The notes under the pieces: generated by a model
The model's input: the letters and a program-made list of their open reading frames with translations, nothing else
Database searches by the model: none
Told to the model about the DNA's origin: nothing
Shown here: positions 34,799 through 43,751 of the stretch, piece after piece
How positions within the stretch are numbered: position 1 is the stretch's first letter
How the letters are laid out: every line of letters starts with the position of its first letter
Program-made: the position numbers and the translations under genes
Origin: Paraburkholderia aspalathi
GTDB lineage: Bacteria; Pseudomonadota; Gammaproteobacteria; Burkholderiales; Burkholderiaceae
Direction of reading: 5' to 3'
Assembly: GCF_900116445.1 (NCBI RefSeq)
Contig: NZ_FPBH01000026.1
Coordinates: 62,001 to 126,000, forward strand
Length of the DNA stretch: 64,000 nucleotides

Positions 34799-35701
34799 AT
34801 GACTCTCGATACTTTTCTGACCCAGGTCTTCAACGGCTTATCGCTCTTCACGGTGCTGGCGCTGATGGCCATCGGTCTTGCGATCGTGTTCGGCCTGATG
34901 GGCGTCATCAACATGGCGCACGGCGAATTGATGGCGCTCGGCGCGTATATGACTTATCTCACCTCGCTCGTGTTCGCCCGCTATCTGCCTTCGCTGATGG
35001 GCGCGTATTTCCTCGTCGGTATCGTGGTGGCGTTCGTGGTAACGGGGGCAGTCGGTTTTGTACTGGAACGCTCGATGATCCGCTTTCTCTACCACCGGCC
35101 ACTCGACACGATGCTGGCAACCTGGGGGTTGTCGCTGGTGTTGCAGCAGCTCTACCGTCAACTGTTCGGACCCATCGACGTGAGCGTGCCCACCGTGTCA
35201 TGGTTGCAAGGTGCATGGAATCCGACGCCGGGGATCGCGATTCCGCTCTCCCGCATCTTCATCATTGGTCTCACGCTGGCAGTGGCGCTCGCGGTGTACC
35301 TCTTTCTGTTTCGCAGCCGCTGGGGGCTGCGCATCCGCTCGGTGATGCAGAACCGCGCGATGGCAGGCGCCGCCGGCATCAATACCGAGCGCGTGGACGC
35401 AGTGACCTTCGCAGTGGGCTGCGGCCTCGCCGGAATTGCAGGCAGCGCCCTCACGATGTTGGCCTCGACCGGACCGGTAACCGGGCAGCAATACATCGTC
35501 GACACCTTCATCGTTGTCGTGTTCGGCGGCGTCGAGAGTCTCGTCGGCACATTCCTCTCGGCGTTTTCGATCGGACAGTTGCAATCGATGTTCGAGCTGG
35601 TGCTGAGCGGTTCGATGGCGAAGGCGGCCATTCTGCTGCTGGTGATCGTCGCACTGTACTTCCGGCCCAATGGGCTCTTCGCACTCAAGGTTCGCCGCTA
35701 A
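34799..35701 (+). CDS. urtB: Amide/urea ABC transporter permease 1 (UrtB/LivH-like)
   Basis: A 300-residue inner-membrane permease of the branched-chain amino acid/urea transporter family with about eight hydrophobic helices. AIVFGLMGVINMAHGELMALGAY near residues 23-45 (noted in part) is the hallmark LivH/UrtB segment. VVFGGVESLVGTFLSAFSIG near residue 238 is the coupling loop region. A 90-base gap separates it from the binding-protein gene and the next permease begins 2 bases after its stop. Confidence 0.92.
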   Translation: MTLDTFLTQVFNGLSLFTVLALMAIGLAIVFGLMGVINMAHGELMALGAYMTYLTSLVFARYLPSLMGAYFLVGIVVAFVVTGAVGFVLERSMIRFLYHRPLDTMLATWGLSLVLQQLYRQLFGPIDVSVPTVSWLQGAWNPTPGIAIPLSRIFIIGLTLAVALAVYLFLFRSRWGLRIRSVMQNRAMAGAAGINTERVDAVTFAVGCGLAGIAGSALTMLASTGPVTGQQYIVDTFIVVVFGGVESLVGTFLSAFSIGQLQSMFELVLSGSMAKAAILLLVIVALYFRPNGLFALKVRR

Positions 35702-35703
35702 CC

Positions 35704-36843
35704 ATGAAAGACCTCCCTATTTCATCGCCGCGTGCTTCGAATCCCGCCGCGTCGACGCATAGCGCTGGATTGCGTGCCACGCTGCTGCTCGAACGCTATT
35801 CCGTGGTGATCCTCGCGCTGCTTCTGCTGGTCGCCATTCCGGCGGTGTCCGGCTCGTTCCGCCTCGGCCTGTTCGCGAAGTATCTGAGCTTCGCGTTCTG
35901 CGCGGCGGGGCTCGTGCTCACCTGGGGCTACGGCGGCATTCTGAGTCTCGGACAAGGCATTTTCTTCGGCCTCGGCAGCTACATGATGGCGATGTACATG
36001 AAGCTCGAGGCGACCTCGGCCGACCCGGCGGCGGCCGTGTTCGGCAATGGCGGGCCGCCTGTGCCCGACTTCATGACCTGGAACAGCATCGACAAGCTGC
36101 CCTGGTGGTGGGCGCCCTTCGAGCACGCGTGGTTTGCCCTGCCCGCCATCGTGATCCTGCCGACGCTGCTCGCCTTCATCCTGGCGTACGCGAATTTTCG
36201 CAAGCGCGTGGGCGGTGTGTATTTTTCGATCGTGACACTGGCGCTCGCATCGATCATGTCGATCGTGATCATCGGGCAACAAGGCTACACGGGTGGCATC
36301 AACGGCATCACGAATCTGCCCACCTTCATGGGTTACAGCGTGCAGAGCGACACCGCCGTCTACGTGCTGTACTACGTGAGCGCGTGCCTGTTGCTGGCCG
36401 CGATCCTTGCCGGCCGGTTCATTCTGAAAAGCCGCCTCGGCAAGGTGTTGATCGCGATCCGCGACCGCGAGGACCGCATCCGTTTCTCGGGCTATGACCC
36501 CGCCCTCTTCAAGGGCTTCATCTTCGCCGTGGCAGCGTTGTTCTCGGCGATCGGCGGCGCGATGTTCACGCTGCAGGTCGGCTTCGCGTCGCCCTCGGTC
36601 TGCGGCATCGTGCCGTCGATCGAAATGGTGATCTACGCAGCGGTGGGTGGACGGCTATCGCTGGTCGGCGCGGTTTATGGCGCGATCCTCGTCGGTGCCG
36701 CCAAGAGTTTCCTGTCCGAGAACTTTGTCGGCTTCTGGCTGTACCTGATCGGCGCCCTCTTTATCTTCGTGCCGATGTTCCTGCCCAAGGGACTCGCCGG
36801 CGTCATCGAATGGCTGCGCGAGCGCCAGGGAGCGGCCCAATGA
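35704..36843 (+). CDS. urtC: Amide/urea ABC transporter permease 2 (UrtC/LivM-like)
   Basis: A 379-residue permease with about ten hydrophobic helices. The LivM-family segment GYGGILSLGQGIFFGLGSY lies near residue 78, and AIRDREDRIRFSGYDPALFK near residue 255 is the cytoplasmic loop that contacts the ATPases. A polar N-terminal tail of about 30 residues precedes the first helix. Its stop overlaps the next start (ATGA). Confidence 0.92.
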   Translation: MKDLPISSPRASNPAASTHSAGLRATLLLERYSVVILALLLLVAIPAVSGSFRLGLFAKYLSFAFCAAGLVLTWGYGGILSLGQGIFFGLGSYMMAMYMKLEATSADPAAAVFGNGGPPVPDFMTWNSIDKLPWWWAPFEHAWFALPAIVILPTLLAFILAYANFRKRVGGVYFSIVTLALASIMSIVIIGQQGYTGGINGITNLPTFMGYSVQSDTAVYVLYYVSACLLLAAILAGRFILKSRLGKVLIAIRDREDRIRFSGYDPALFKGFIFAVAALFSAIGGAMFTLQVGFASPSVCGIVPSIEMVIYAAVGGRLSLVGAVYGAILVGAAKSFLSENFVGFWLYLIGALFIFVPMFLPKGLAGVIEWLRERQGAAQ

Positions 36844-37577
36844 GTCAGATGATCCTTTCGGTCGAGAACCTGACCGTGTCGTTCGACGGCTTCAAGGCGG
36901 TCGACGATCTGAATTTCTACGTCGAAGAAAACGAGTTGCACGTCGTGATTGGCCCAAACGGCGCCGGCAAGACCACGCTGCTCGACATGATCTGCGGCAA
37001 AACGAAACCCACCTACGGAACGATTGCGTTTAAGGGCTTGAACCTCGAACGCTTGCTCGAATATCAGATCACCCGTGCGGGCGTCGGCCGAAAATTCCAG
37101 AACCCGCTCGTCTACGAAGATCTGACCGTGGCCGAGAATCTGGAAATTTCCTACCCGAAGAAACGCGATGTGATCGGCTGCCTGTTCTTTCACCGCGACG
37201 ATACCGTGCGCAACGAAATCGACCGGGTCGCGCAAATGATTTTCCTCGCCGATCAACTCGACCGCAAGGCGGCACAGTTATCGCACGGCCAGAAGCAGTG
37301 GCTCGAAATCGGCATGTTGCTGATGCAGGATCCCGAACTGCTGCTGCTCGACGAGCCTGTTGCCGGCATGAGCGCGAAGGAGCGCGAACAGACCGGAGCG
37401 CTCCTTCGCGAGATTGCAAAGGGGCGCTCAGTCGTGGTCATCGAGCACGACATGGAATTCGTCAAAGCCGTCGCACACAAGGTCACCGTTCTGCACCAGG
37501 GCAAAAAGCTCGCCGAAGGCACGATGGACCAGGTGCAAAACGACCCGCGTGTCATCGAAGTCTATCTGGGACACTGA
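36840..37577 (+). CDS. urtD: Amide/urea ABC transporter ATP-binding protein 1 (UrtD/LivG-like)
   Basis: A 245-residue ATPase. Walker A GPNGAGKTT is near residue 38, the signature LSHGQKQWLEIGMLLM near residue 143 (His replaces the second Gly of LSGGQ, as is usual in UrtD) and Walker B LLLLDEPVAGMSAKE near residue 165. The 4-base overlap with the upstream permease gene indicates coupling. Confidence 0.93.
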   Translation: MSQMILSVENLTVSFDGFKAVDDLNFYVEENELHVVIGPNGAGKTTLLDMICGKTKPTYGTIAFKGLNLERLLEYQITRAGVGRKFQNPLVYEDLTVAENLEISYPKKRDVIGCLFFHRDDTVRNEIDRVAQMIFLADQLDRKAAQLSHGQKQWLEIGMLLMQDPELLLLDEPVAGMSAKEREQTGALLREIAKGRSVVVIEHDMEFVKAVAHKVTVLHQGKKLAEGTMDQVQNDPRVIEVYLGH

Positions 37578-37579
37578 AC

Positions 37580-38269
37580 ATGCTCGCTATCCAGAACCTC
37601 AACGTGTTCTACGGCGAAAGCCATATTCTTCACGACCTCAGTTTCGAGCTGACGGCGGGCGAAACAATCGCCGTGATGGGCCGCAACGGTATGGGCAAGA
37701 CCACCTTGCTGAAGTCGCTGATTGGCATGATTCCGTCGCGCAGCGGCGAAATACGTCTGGGCGGCCGCGATCTCGCGGGCACCAAAAGCTACGAGCGGGT
37801 TGCCGCGGGCTTCGGCTATGTGCCACAGGGACGGATGATCTTCCCTTATCTGAGCGTGGAAGAAAATATTCTCACGGGCATGGACCGGATGCGCAAGCCG
37901 AAGATTCCCGAGTACATCTACGACTCGTTTCCGGTGCTCGCGGAAATGCGCAACCGGCGCGGCGGCAATCTCTCCGGTGGCCAGCAACAGCAGCTTGCGA
38001 TTGCCCGCGCCCTCGTCTCCGAACCCAAGGTGCTGATCCTCGACGAGCCGACGGAAGGCATCCAGCCGTCGATCATCAAGGACATCGCCCGCGCGCTCAA
38101 CCGCCTGAAGAAGGAACGCAACTTCGCCCTGATCGTATCGGAGCAGGTGTTGACCTTCACGCTCGAAATCGCCGATCGCTTCCTCATCATCGAGAAGGGG
38201 CGCTTCGTGCACGCCGACCGGCGTGAGAACGTCGACGCGGAACGGATCATGCGCTATCTGACCATCTGA
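37580..38269 (+). CDS. urtE: Amide/urea ABC transporter ATP-binding protein 2 (UrtE/LivF-like)
   Basis: A 229-residue ATPase. Walker A GRNGMGKTT is near residue 34, the signature LSGGQQQQLAIARALV near residue 132 and Walker B VLILDEPTEGIQPSI near residue 152. TEGIQPS is typical of UrtE. It starts 2 bases after urtD and completes the five-gene importer. Confidence 0.93.
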   Translation: MLAIQNLNVFYGESHILHDLSFELTAGETIAVMGRNGMGKTTLLKSLIGMIPSRSGEIRLGGRDLAGTKSYERVAAGFGYVPQGRMIFPYLSVEENILTGMDRMRKPKIPEYIYDSFPVLAEMRNRRGGNLSGGQQQQLAIARALVSEPKVLILDEPTEGIQPSIIKDIARALNRLKKERNFALIVSEQVLTFTLEIADRFLIIEKGRFVHADRRENVDAERIMRYLTI

Positions 38270-38332
38270 GTCGACCAACTGGATTCATGACGCTCCCGCA
38301 CGGGAGTTCATCCTTACCCAAAAGGAGTACTT

Positions 38333-39373
38333 ATGTTACACGGCGACATTTCAAGCAGTCTCGACACGGTTGGCGTAGCGGTGGTCAACTACAAGATGCC
38401 CCGTCTTCACACCAGGGCGGAGGTGCTCGCGAACGCGCGCAAGATCGCCGAGATGGTCAAGGGCATGAAGATCGGCTTGCCCGGCATGGATCTCGTGATT
38501 TTCCCCGAATACAGTACGCACGGCATCATGTACGACCAGCAGGAGATGTACGACACCGCGGCCGCCGTGCCCGGCGAGGAAACGGAAATTTTCGCCGAAG
38601 CATGCCGCAGCGCCGGCGTGTGGGGCGTGTTCTCGCTCACGGGCGAGCGGCACGAGGAGCATCCGCACAAGGCCCCGTATAACACGCTGATCCTGATGAA
38701 CGACAAGGGCGAGATCGTGCAGAAGTACCGCAAGATCATGCCGTGGGTGCCGATCGAGGGCTGGTATCCCGGCAACTGCACGTATGTATCCGATGGTCCG
38801 AAGGGCCTGAAAATCAGTCTGATCATCTGCGACGACGGTAACTACCCGGAGATCTGGCGCGACTGCGCGATGAAAGGCGCCGAACTGATCGTGCGCTGTC
38901 AGGGCTACATGTACCCCGCCAAGGAGCAACAGGTGCTCATGGCGAAATCGATGGCGTGGGCAAACAACGTCTACGTGGCCGTCGCCAACGCCGCCGGCTT
39001 CGATGGCGTCTACTCCTACTTCGGCCACTCGGCAATCATCGGCTTCGACGGCCGCACGCTGGGCGAATGCGGTGAGGAGGAATTCGGCATCCAGTACGGC
39101 GCGCTCTCGAAGAGTCTGATCCGCGATGCGCGCAAGAACATGCAGTCGGAGAACCATCTGTACAAGCTGCTGCATCGCGGCTACACCGGCAAGATCAATT
39201 CGCGCGAGGACGCCGACGGCGTGGCCGACTGTCCGTACGACTTCTACTCGAAGTGGATTACCGATCCGGAAGGCACCCGCAAGATGGTCGAGGCACTGAC
39301 GCGCGGCACGCCAGGCACAGAGGAATGTCCGATCCCCGGCATTCCTAACCCATCCGATCTGGCACACCGCTAA
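38333..39373 (+). CDS. amiE: Aliphatic amidase AmiE
   Basis: A 346-residue nitrilase-superfamily amidase that hydrolyses short aliphatic amides (acetamide, propionamide) to the acid and ammonia. The catalytic triad is at the same positions as in P. aeruginosa AmiE: Glu59 (FPEYS), Lys134 (KYRKIMPW) and Cys166 (IICDDGNYPEIWRDC). The N-terminus MLHGDISSSLDTVGVAVVNY is nearly identical to AmiE. A perfect AAGGAG lies 6 bases before the ATG, so translation should be strong. Its presence between a UrtA-E importer and a urease shows that the operon handles amides as well as urea. Confidence 0.96.
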   Translation: MLHGDISSSLDTVGVAVVNYKMPRLHTRAEVLANARKIAEMVKGMKIGLPGMDLVIFPEYSTHGIMYDQQEMYDTAAAVPGEETEIFAEACRSAGVWGVFSLTGERHEEHPHKAPYNTLILMNDKGEIVQKYRKIMPWVPIEGWYPGNCTYVSDGPKGLKISLIICDDGNYPEIWRDCAMKGAELIVRCQGYMYPAKEQQVLMAKSMAWANNVYVAVANAAGFDGVYSYFGHSAIIGFDGRTLGECGEEEFGIQYGALSKSLIRDARKNMQSENHLYKLLHRGYTGKINSREDADGVADCPYDFYSKWITDPEGTRKMVEALTRGTPGTEECPIPGIPNPSDLAHR

Positions 39374-39397
39374 ACCGGCCGGCGGGAGCGACACGCG

Positions 39398-39874
39398 ATG
39401 ATTACCTACACGTCGATCATAGGCAGTGCGGCCGAACCGCGCATTGCCGACCTGTTGCACTCGCTCGAGCATCACGGGCGGGTGGATTATGTGACGCTCG
39501 CCGCCGACGATATCAAGCGGCACCGCCTGCGCGCGCGCACTCAGCGCGGCGATGAGTGCGGCATCGCGCTCGATCGCGATATGCATCTGTTCGACGGCGC
39601 GGTGCTGCGGCTCGACCGCGACGCCGCGCTTGTCGTGCGCACCGAGGACACGCGCTGGCTGCGGCTTGCACCACGCGACGCGGCGGCGGCGCTCGAACTC
39701 GGCTACTTCGCGGGCAATATGCACTGGAAGGTGCGTTTCGGTCGAGGCGCACTGGAAATCGCGGTGAAAGGCGCGCTCGACGACTATCTGCAAAGACTCG
39801 CGCCCATGCTGGCGGATCAACGTATTCGCCTCGCGAACGAGGTGTCTGACGGCAGGGAGCATCACCATGTCTGA
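39398..39874 (+). CDS. ureE: Urease accessory protein UreE
   Basis: A 158-residue nickel metallochaperone. The peptide-binding domain (residues 1-70) ends with a GIALDRDMHLFDGAVL segment; the metal-binding domain contains ELGYFAGNMHWKVRF with the conserved His near residue 110. The C-terminus is EHHHV, a short histidine-rich tail that may bind extra nickel. It overlaps ureF by 8 bases. Confidence 0.88.
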   Translation: MITYTSIIGSAAEPRIADLLHSLEHHGRVDYVTLAADDIKRHRLRARTQRGDECGIALDRDMHLFDGAVLRLDRDAALVVRTEDTRWLRLAPRDAAAALELGYFAGNMHWKVRFGRGALEIAVKGALDDYLQRLAPMLADQRIRLANEVSDGREHHHV

Positions 39875-40595
39875 CCTGTCCTCCGCCCGGGCAACCGGCG
39901 CAAACCATGGCATCACGGCGTGCCCCGTCAGCCTGCTTGCCAGCTTGCAACAGTCGGACAGCTTCTTTCCGGGCGGCACGATGGCTTTCTCGTGGGGTCT
40001 CGAAGGCCTCATGCGTGACGCGCTTGTCACCGACGCTGCAACGCTGTTTGCATTCGTCGAGTCGCAGGCACTGTCGCGCTGGGCCAGTCTGGATCAGGGA
40101 CTTGTGTGCGCCGCCTGGCGTGCCGGGGATTCGTTCGACGCATGGCGTGAGGTCGATGCCCTCGCCGAGGCTACCGCCTTGGCGCCGGCCCTGCGCAATG
40201 GCTCGCGTCGGCTCGGGCGCACGCTCGCCGATGTGCACGCGCGGCTCGGCTCGGAAACCGCGAGCCGGATCCGCGAGGCCATCGTGGATGACCGCACACG
40301 TGGCCATCTCGCCGCCGTTCAAGGCGCCATATGGCGAAGCCTGCACATCGATGAGAACGAGGCGCGCGCCATCTCCGCGCACATGACCTGTACCGGCGCG
40401 GTGAGTTCAGCCGTGCGCCTCGGCATCGTCGGGCATCTCGACGCGCAGCGTGTGCTCGCGCTCCTGCGCGCGCCGCTTGCACAAGTCCTCGCTCAGCCGG
40501 CGCCGCCTCTCGACGACCTGCATGCCACCACCTTCGCGGCCGACATTGCCGCGCTGCGCAGCCAGACCCACGATGCGCGGCTCTTTGCCAACTGA
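39867..40595 (+). CDS. ureF: Urease accessory protein UreF
   Basis: A 242-residue helical protein that helps UreG and UreD deliver nickel to apo-urease. LLASLQQSDSFFPGGTMAFS near residue 24 and the ALVTDAATLFAFVESQ region match UreF, and SAVRLGIVGHLDAQRVLALL near residue 170 is the conserved C-terminal helix pair. The sequence is divergent from the standard Burkholderia UreF, as expected for a second, distinct urease locus. Confidence 0.85.
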   Translation: MSDLSSARATGANHGITACPVSLLASLQQSDSFFPGGTMAFSWGLEGLMRDALVTDAATLFAFVESQALSRWASLDQGLVCAAWRAGDSFDAWREVDALAEATALAPALRNGSRRLGRTLADVHARLGSETASRIREAIVDDRTRGHLAAVQGAIWRSLHIDENEARAISAHMTCTGAVSSAVRLGIVGHLDAQRVLALLRAPLAQVLAQPAPPLDDLHATTFAADIAALRSQTHDARLFAN

Positions 40596-40612
40596 CAGGA
40601 AGGAAGACCGCG

Positions 40613-41311
40613 ATGCTGCTGACCCCGACCGAATACGAGCGCCTGACACTCTTCACCGCCGCGCAACTCGCCCGCCGTCATCGCGACAAGGGCCTGAAGC
40701 TCAATCATCCGGAAGCCGTCGCGCTGATCGCCGATGAGATTCTGGAGGGCGCGCGCGAAGGCCGCAGCGTGGCCGATCTGATCGCGTACGGATCGACGCT
40801 GCTTTGCGAGGACGATGTACTGCCCGGCGTCGCCGATCTGGTACCGATGCTGCAGGTGGAAGGCTCGTTTCCCGATGGCACCAAGCTCGTCACCGTGCAT
40901 CAACCGATCCGGCCCGGCATGCACGCAAGCGCCGCCGACGCCGTGGTCCCCGGCGAAATCCTCGCCGCGGAAGGCGAGATCGAACTGAACGCAGGCCGCG
41001 TTCGCACCACCGTGCGTGCCGTCAACACGGGCGACCGGCCCATTCAGGTGGGCAGTCATTTCCACTTCTTCGAAGTCAATCGTGCGCTGCGCTTCGACCG
41101 TGCCACCGCGTTCGGCATGCGGCTCGATATCCCGGCAGGCACGGCCGTGCGCTTCGAGCCCGGCGATGCGAAGGACGTAACGCTGGTCGCCTTCGGTGGC
41201 ACACAGGAGATTTTCGGTCTCAATGGTTTGACCGACGGTGCGCTCGACGACCCCGGCCGCCGCGAGGCGGCCATCGCACGCGCCGCACAGCGCGGCTTCG
41301 AAGGAGCCTGA
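40613..41311 (+). CDS. ureAB: Fused urease gamma-beta subunit
   Basis: A 232-residue fusion. Residues 1-100 are the gamma subunit (MLLTPTEYERLTLFTAAQLA, HPEAVALIADEILEGAREG, VTVHQPI). Residues about 110-232 are the beta subunit (VPGEILAAEGEIELNAGR, VGSHFHFFEVNRALRFDR, FGGTQEIFGLNG). Most proteobacterial ureases encode these separately; gamma-beta fusion is known from Helicobacter. A GGAAGGAAG site precedes the ATG. The alpha subunit gene starts the base after its stop codon. Confidence 0.95.
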   Translation: MLLTPTEYERLTLFTAAQLARRHRDKGLKLNHPEAVALIADEILEGAREGRSVADLIAYGSTLLCEDDVLPGVADLVPMLQVEGSFPDGTKLVTVHQPIRPGMHASAADAVVPGEILAAEGEIELNAGRVRTTVRAVNTGDRPIQVGSHFHFFEVNRALRFDRATAFGMRLDIPAGTAVRFEPGDAKDVTLVAFGGTQEIFGLNGLTDGALDDPGRREAAIARAAQRGFEGA

Positions 41312-43024
41312 ATGGTTACGATGACACGCAAGGCCTACGCCGAGATGTTCGGCCCGACCACCGGCGACGCAGTGCGGCTAGGCGACACGTCGCTTCTCGC
41401 CGAGATCGAGCACGACTATGCGGTGCCGGGTGACGAATGCCTGCACGGGGGCGGCAAGACGCTGCGCGACGGCATGGGCCTGAAGGCCGGACACGACAGC
41501 GCAGACGGCGCACTCGACATGCTGATCTGCAACGCGACGATCATCGATCCGGTGCTCGGCATCGTGAAAGGCGACATCGGCGTCAAAGACGGCCGGATCG
41601 TGGCGATCGGCAAGGCGGGCAATCCACAGGTGATGGACGGCGTCGATCCGCGCCTCGTGTGCGGCGTCGCAACGACCGTCAAGGACGCCGAGGGGCTGAT
41701 CGCCACCCCAGGCGGCATCGACGTCCACGTGCATTTCGATTCGGCGCAGCTCTGCGAACACGCGCTCGCCTCCGGCCTCACCACGTTGATTGGCGGTTCG
41801 CTTGGCCCCATCACGGTCGGCATCGATTGCGGCGGCGAGTGGAACGTGGGGCGCATGATGCAGGCCTCCGAGCAGTGGCCACTCAACTTCGGTTTTCTCG
41901 GGCGCGGCAACTCGAGCAAGCCGGGCTCGCTCATCGGCCAGCTACGGGGCGGCTGCCTCGGGCTGAAGATTCACGAAGACTGGGGCGCCATGCCCGCGGT
42001 GATCGACACGTGTCTGACGGTCGCCGATGAATACGATTTTCAGGTGCAACTGCATAGCGACACGTTGAACGAGTCCGGCTTTCTCGAAGACACCGTTGCG
42101 GCGATGAAGGACCGCACGATCCACATGTACCACACCGAAGGCGCGGGCGGCGGCCATGCGCCCGACATCATCGCGGTGGCGGGACGTATGAACTGCCTGC
42201 CCTCGTCAACCAATCCGACCAATCCGTACACCGTGAACACCTTCGATGAGCATCTCGACATGATCATGGTGTGTCACCACCTGAACCCGGCGGTGCCCGA
42301 AGACGTCGCGTTCGCTGAATCGCGCATCCGCGCGCAGACGATTTCCGCCGAAGACGTATTGCACGATCTCGGGGCGATCTCGATGCTCGGTTCGGACAGC
42401 CAGGGGATGGGGCGTATCAATGAGGTGATCTGCCGGACCTGGCAGCTGGCCTCGCAGATGAAGGACCAACGCGGGCGTCTTTCAAGCGAGCGCACGGCGC
42501 GCGGCGACAACGAGCGGATCAGGCGCTACATCGCAAAGTACACGATCAACGCCGCGCGCACCTTCGGTATTGCCGACACGGTCGGATCGCTCGAAGACGG
42601 CAAGCTCGCCGACATCGTGCTGTGGCGGCCCGCGTTCTTCGGCATCAAGCCCGAGGTCGTGATCAAGGGTGGCTTCATTGCGTGGGGGGCGATGGGTGAT
42701 TCGGCAGCATCGCTCATGACCTGTGAGCCGCTTGCGATGCGTCCGCAATGGGGGGCATTCGGACGCGCGCCCGCCTCGCTCGCGGTCAACTTCGTGAATC
42801 CGCTTGCGCTCGGCGCCGATTTGCACGGCCGGCTAGGCATCATGCGCAGGCTGGTCGGCGCACATGGCACACGAAGCCTTAGCAAGCGCGACATGCTGCA
42901 TAACGACGCGTGTCCGTCCATCTCCGTCAATGCGCAGACGTTCGAAGTGTCGGTGGACGGCCAGGTGATCCGCTGCGACCCCGCACGCGAAGTGCCGCTT
43001 AGCCGGCGTTACATGTTGCGTTAG
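41312..43024 (+). CDS. ureC: Urease alpha subunit UreC
   Basis: A 570-residue catalytic subunit that hydrolyses urea to ammonia and carbamate at a dinickel centre. All ligands are visible: H139 and H141 (IDVHVHFDS), the carbamylated K219 (CLGLKIHEDWG), H248, H274 (HMYHTEGAGGGH) and D362. The flap carries C321-H322-H323 in MVCHHLNP. The protein is full length and shows no sign of decay, so a functional enzyme is expected. AAGGAG lies just before the ATG, inside the end of ureAB. Confidence 0.97.
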   Translation: MVTMTRKAYAEMFGPTTGDAVRLGDTSLLAEIEHDYAVPGDECLHGGGKTLRDGMGLKAGHDSADGALDMLICNATIIDPVLGIVKGDIGVKDGRIVAIGKAGNPQVMDGVDPRLVCGVATTVKDAEGLIATPGGIDVHVHFDSAQLCEHALASGLTTLIGGSLGPITVGIDCGGEWNVGRMMQASEQWPLNFGFLGRGNSSKPGSLIGQLRGGCLGLKIHEDWGAMPAVIDTCLTVADEYDFQVQLHSDTLNESGFLEDTVAAMKDRTIHMYHTEGAGGGHAPDIIAVAGRMNCLPSSTNPTNPYTVNTFDEHLDMIMVCHHLNPAVPEDVAFAESRIRAQTISAEDVLHDLGAISMLGSDSQGMGRINEVICRTWQLASQMKDQRGRLSSERTARGDNERIRRYIAKYTINAARTFGIADTVGSLEDGKLADIVLWRPAFFGIKPEVVIKGGFIAWGAMGDSAASLMTCEPLAMRPQWGAFGRAPASLAVNFVNPLALGADLHGRLGIMRRLVGAHGTRSLSKRDMLHNDACPSISVNAQTFEVSVDGQVIRCDPAREVPLSRRYMLR

Positions 43025-43055
43025 CGGCATCGGACGCGATAGAGGAGTGTTTTCG

Positions 43056-43751
43056 ATGAGCACCGATTCTGATTTATCCGGCGGCATGCAGCTTGCAACG
43101 AATCCCTTTGAGAACGCCGCGCGGTCTACTGTGCATGCCGCACGTGCGGCCCGCGTCGGCATAGGCGGTCCAGTGGGATCGGGCAAAACGCGCCTGCTCG
43201 AGCAGTTGATTCCGCGTTTCGCCGCACGCGGGATCGACCTCGCGGTGATCACCAACGATCTCGTCACGCGCGAAGACGCCGAACGCGTGCGTCGCAGCGG
43301 CCTGATCGATCCGGCACGCGTGCTGGCCGTCGAAACGGGCGCGTGTCCGCACACTGCGATCCGCGAAGACCCGACCCTCAACCTGCAGGCGGCCGACGAA
43401 CTGGACGCGCGTTACCCCGGCTTGCGGCTGGTACTGATCGAATCGGGCGGTGACAATCTCGCGTCGTCGTTCTCGCTCGATCTGGTCGACTACTGGATCT
43501 TCGTCATCGACGTCGCGGCCGGTGACGACATCCCACGCAAACGCGGCCTCGGTGTGCTGTCCTGCGATCTGCTCGTGATCAACAAGTTCGACCTCGCGCC
43601 TCACGTGGGTGTCGATCTGCAACGGATGGTCAGCGAGGCGCGCGAAGTGCGCGGCGAGCGGCCCGTGCTGTTGACCAACTGCGCAACAGGCGACGGGGTC
43701 GATGCGGTGGCCGATGCCATTATCGAGAACGTGCTCTTCGATGCGCTCTGA
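43056..43751 (+). CDS. ureG: Urease accessory GTPase UreG
   Basis: A 231-residue SIMIBI-class GTPase that drives nickel insertion. The P-loop GPVGSGKT lies at 38-45, the metal-binding CPH motif is in ETGACPHTAIREDPT, and VINKFDLAPHVG gives guanine specificity. I prefer the ATG at 43056, with GAGGAG 8 bases upstream, to a GTG at 43047. The N-terminal 30 residues are longer than usual. It overlaps ureD. Confidence 0.93.
   Translation: MSTDSDLSGGMQLATNPFENAARSTVHAARAARVGIGGPVGSGKTRLLEQLIPRFAARGIDLAVITNDLVTREDAERVRRSGLIDPARVLAVETGACPHTAIREDPTLNLQAADELDARYPGLRLVLIESGGDNLASSFSLDLVDYWIFVIDVAAGDDIPRKRGLGVLSCDLLVINKFDLAPHVGVDLQRMVSEAREVRGERPVLLTNCATGDGVDAVADAIIENVLFDAL

Noticed and set aside
34354..35703. 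N-terminal extension of the UrtC-like permease covering urtB in another frame
   Set aside because: The frame is simply open upstream. The true start at 35704 follows urtB by 2 bases and gives a normal LivM-type N-terminus.
38351..40030. A 559-codon open frame opposite amiE and ureE
   Set aside because: AmiE and UreE are clearly coded on the other strand; the antisense frame has no motif.
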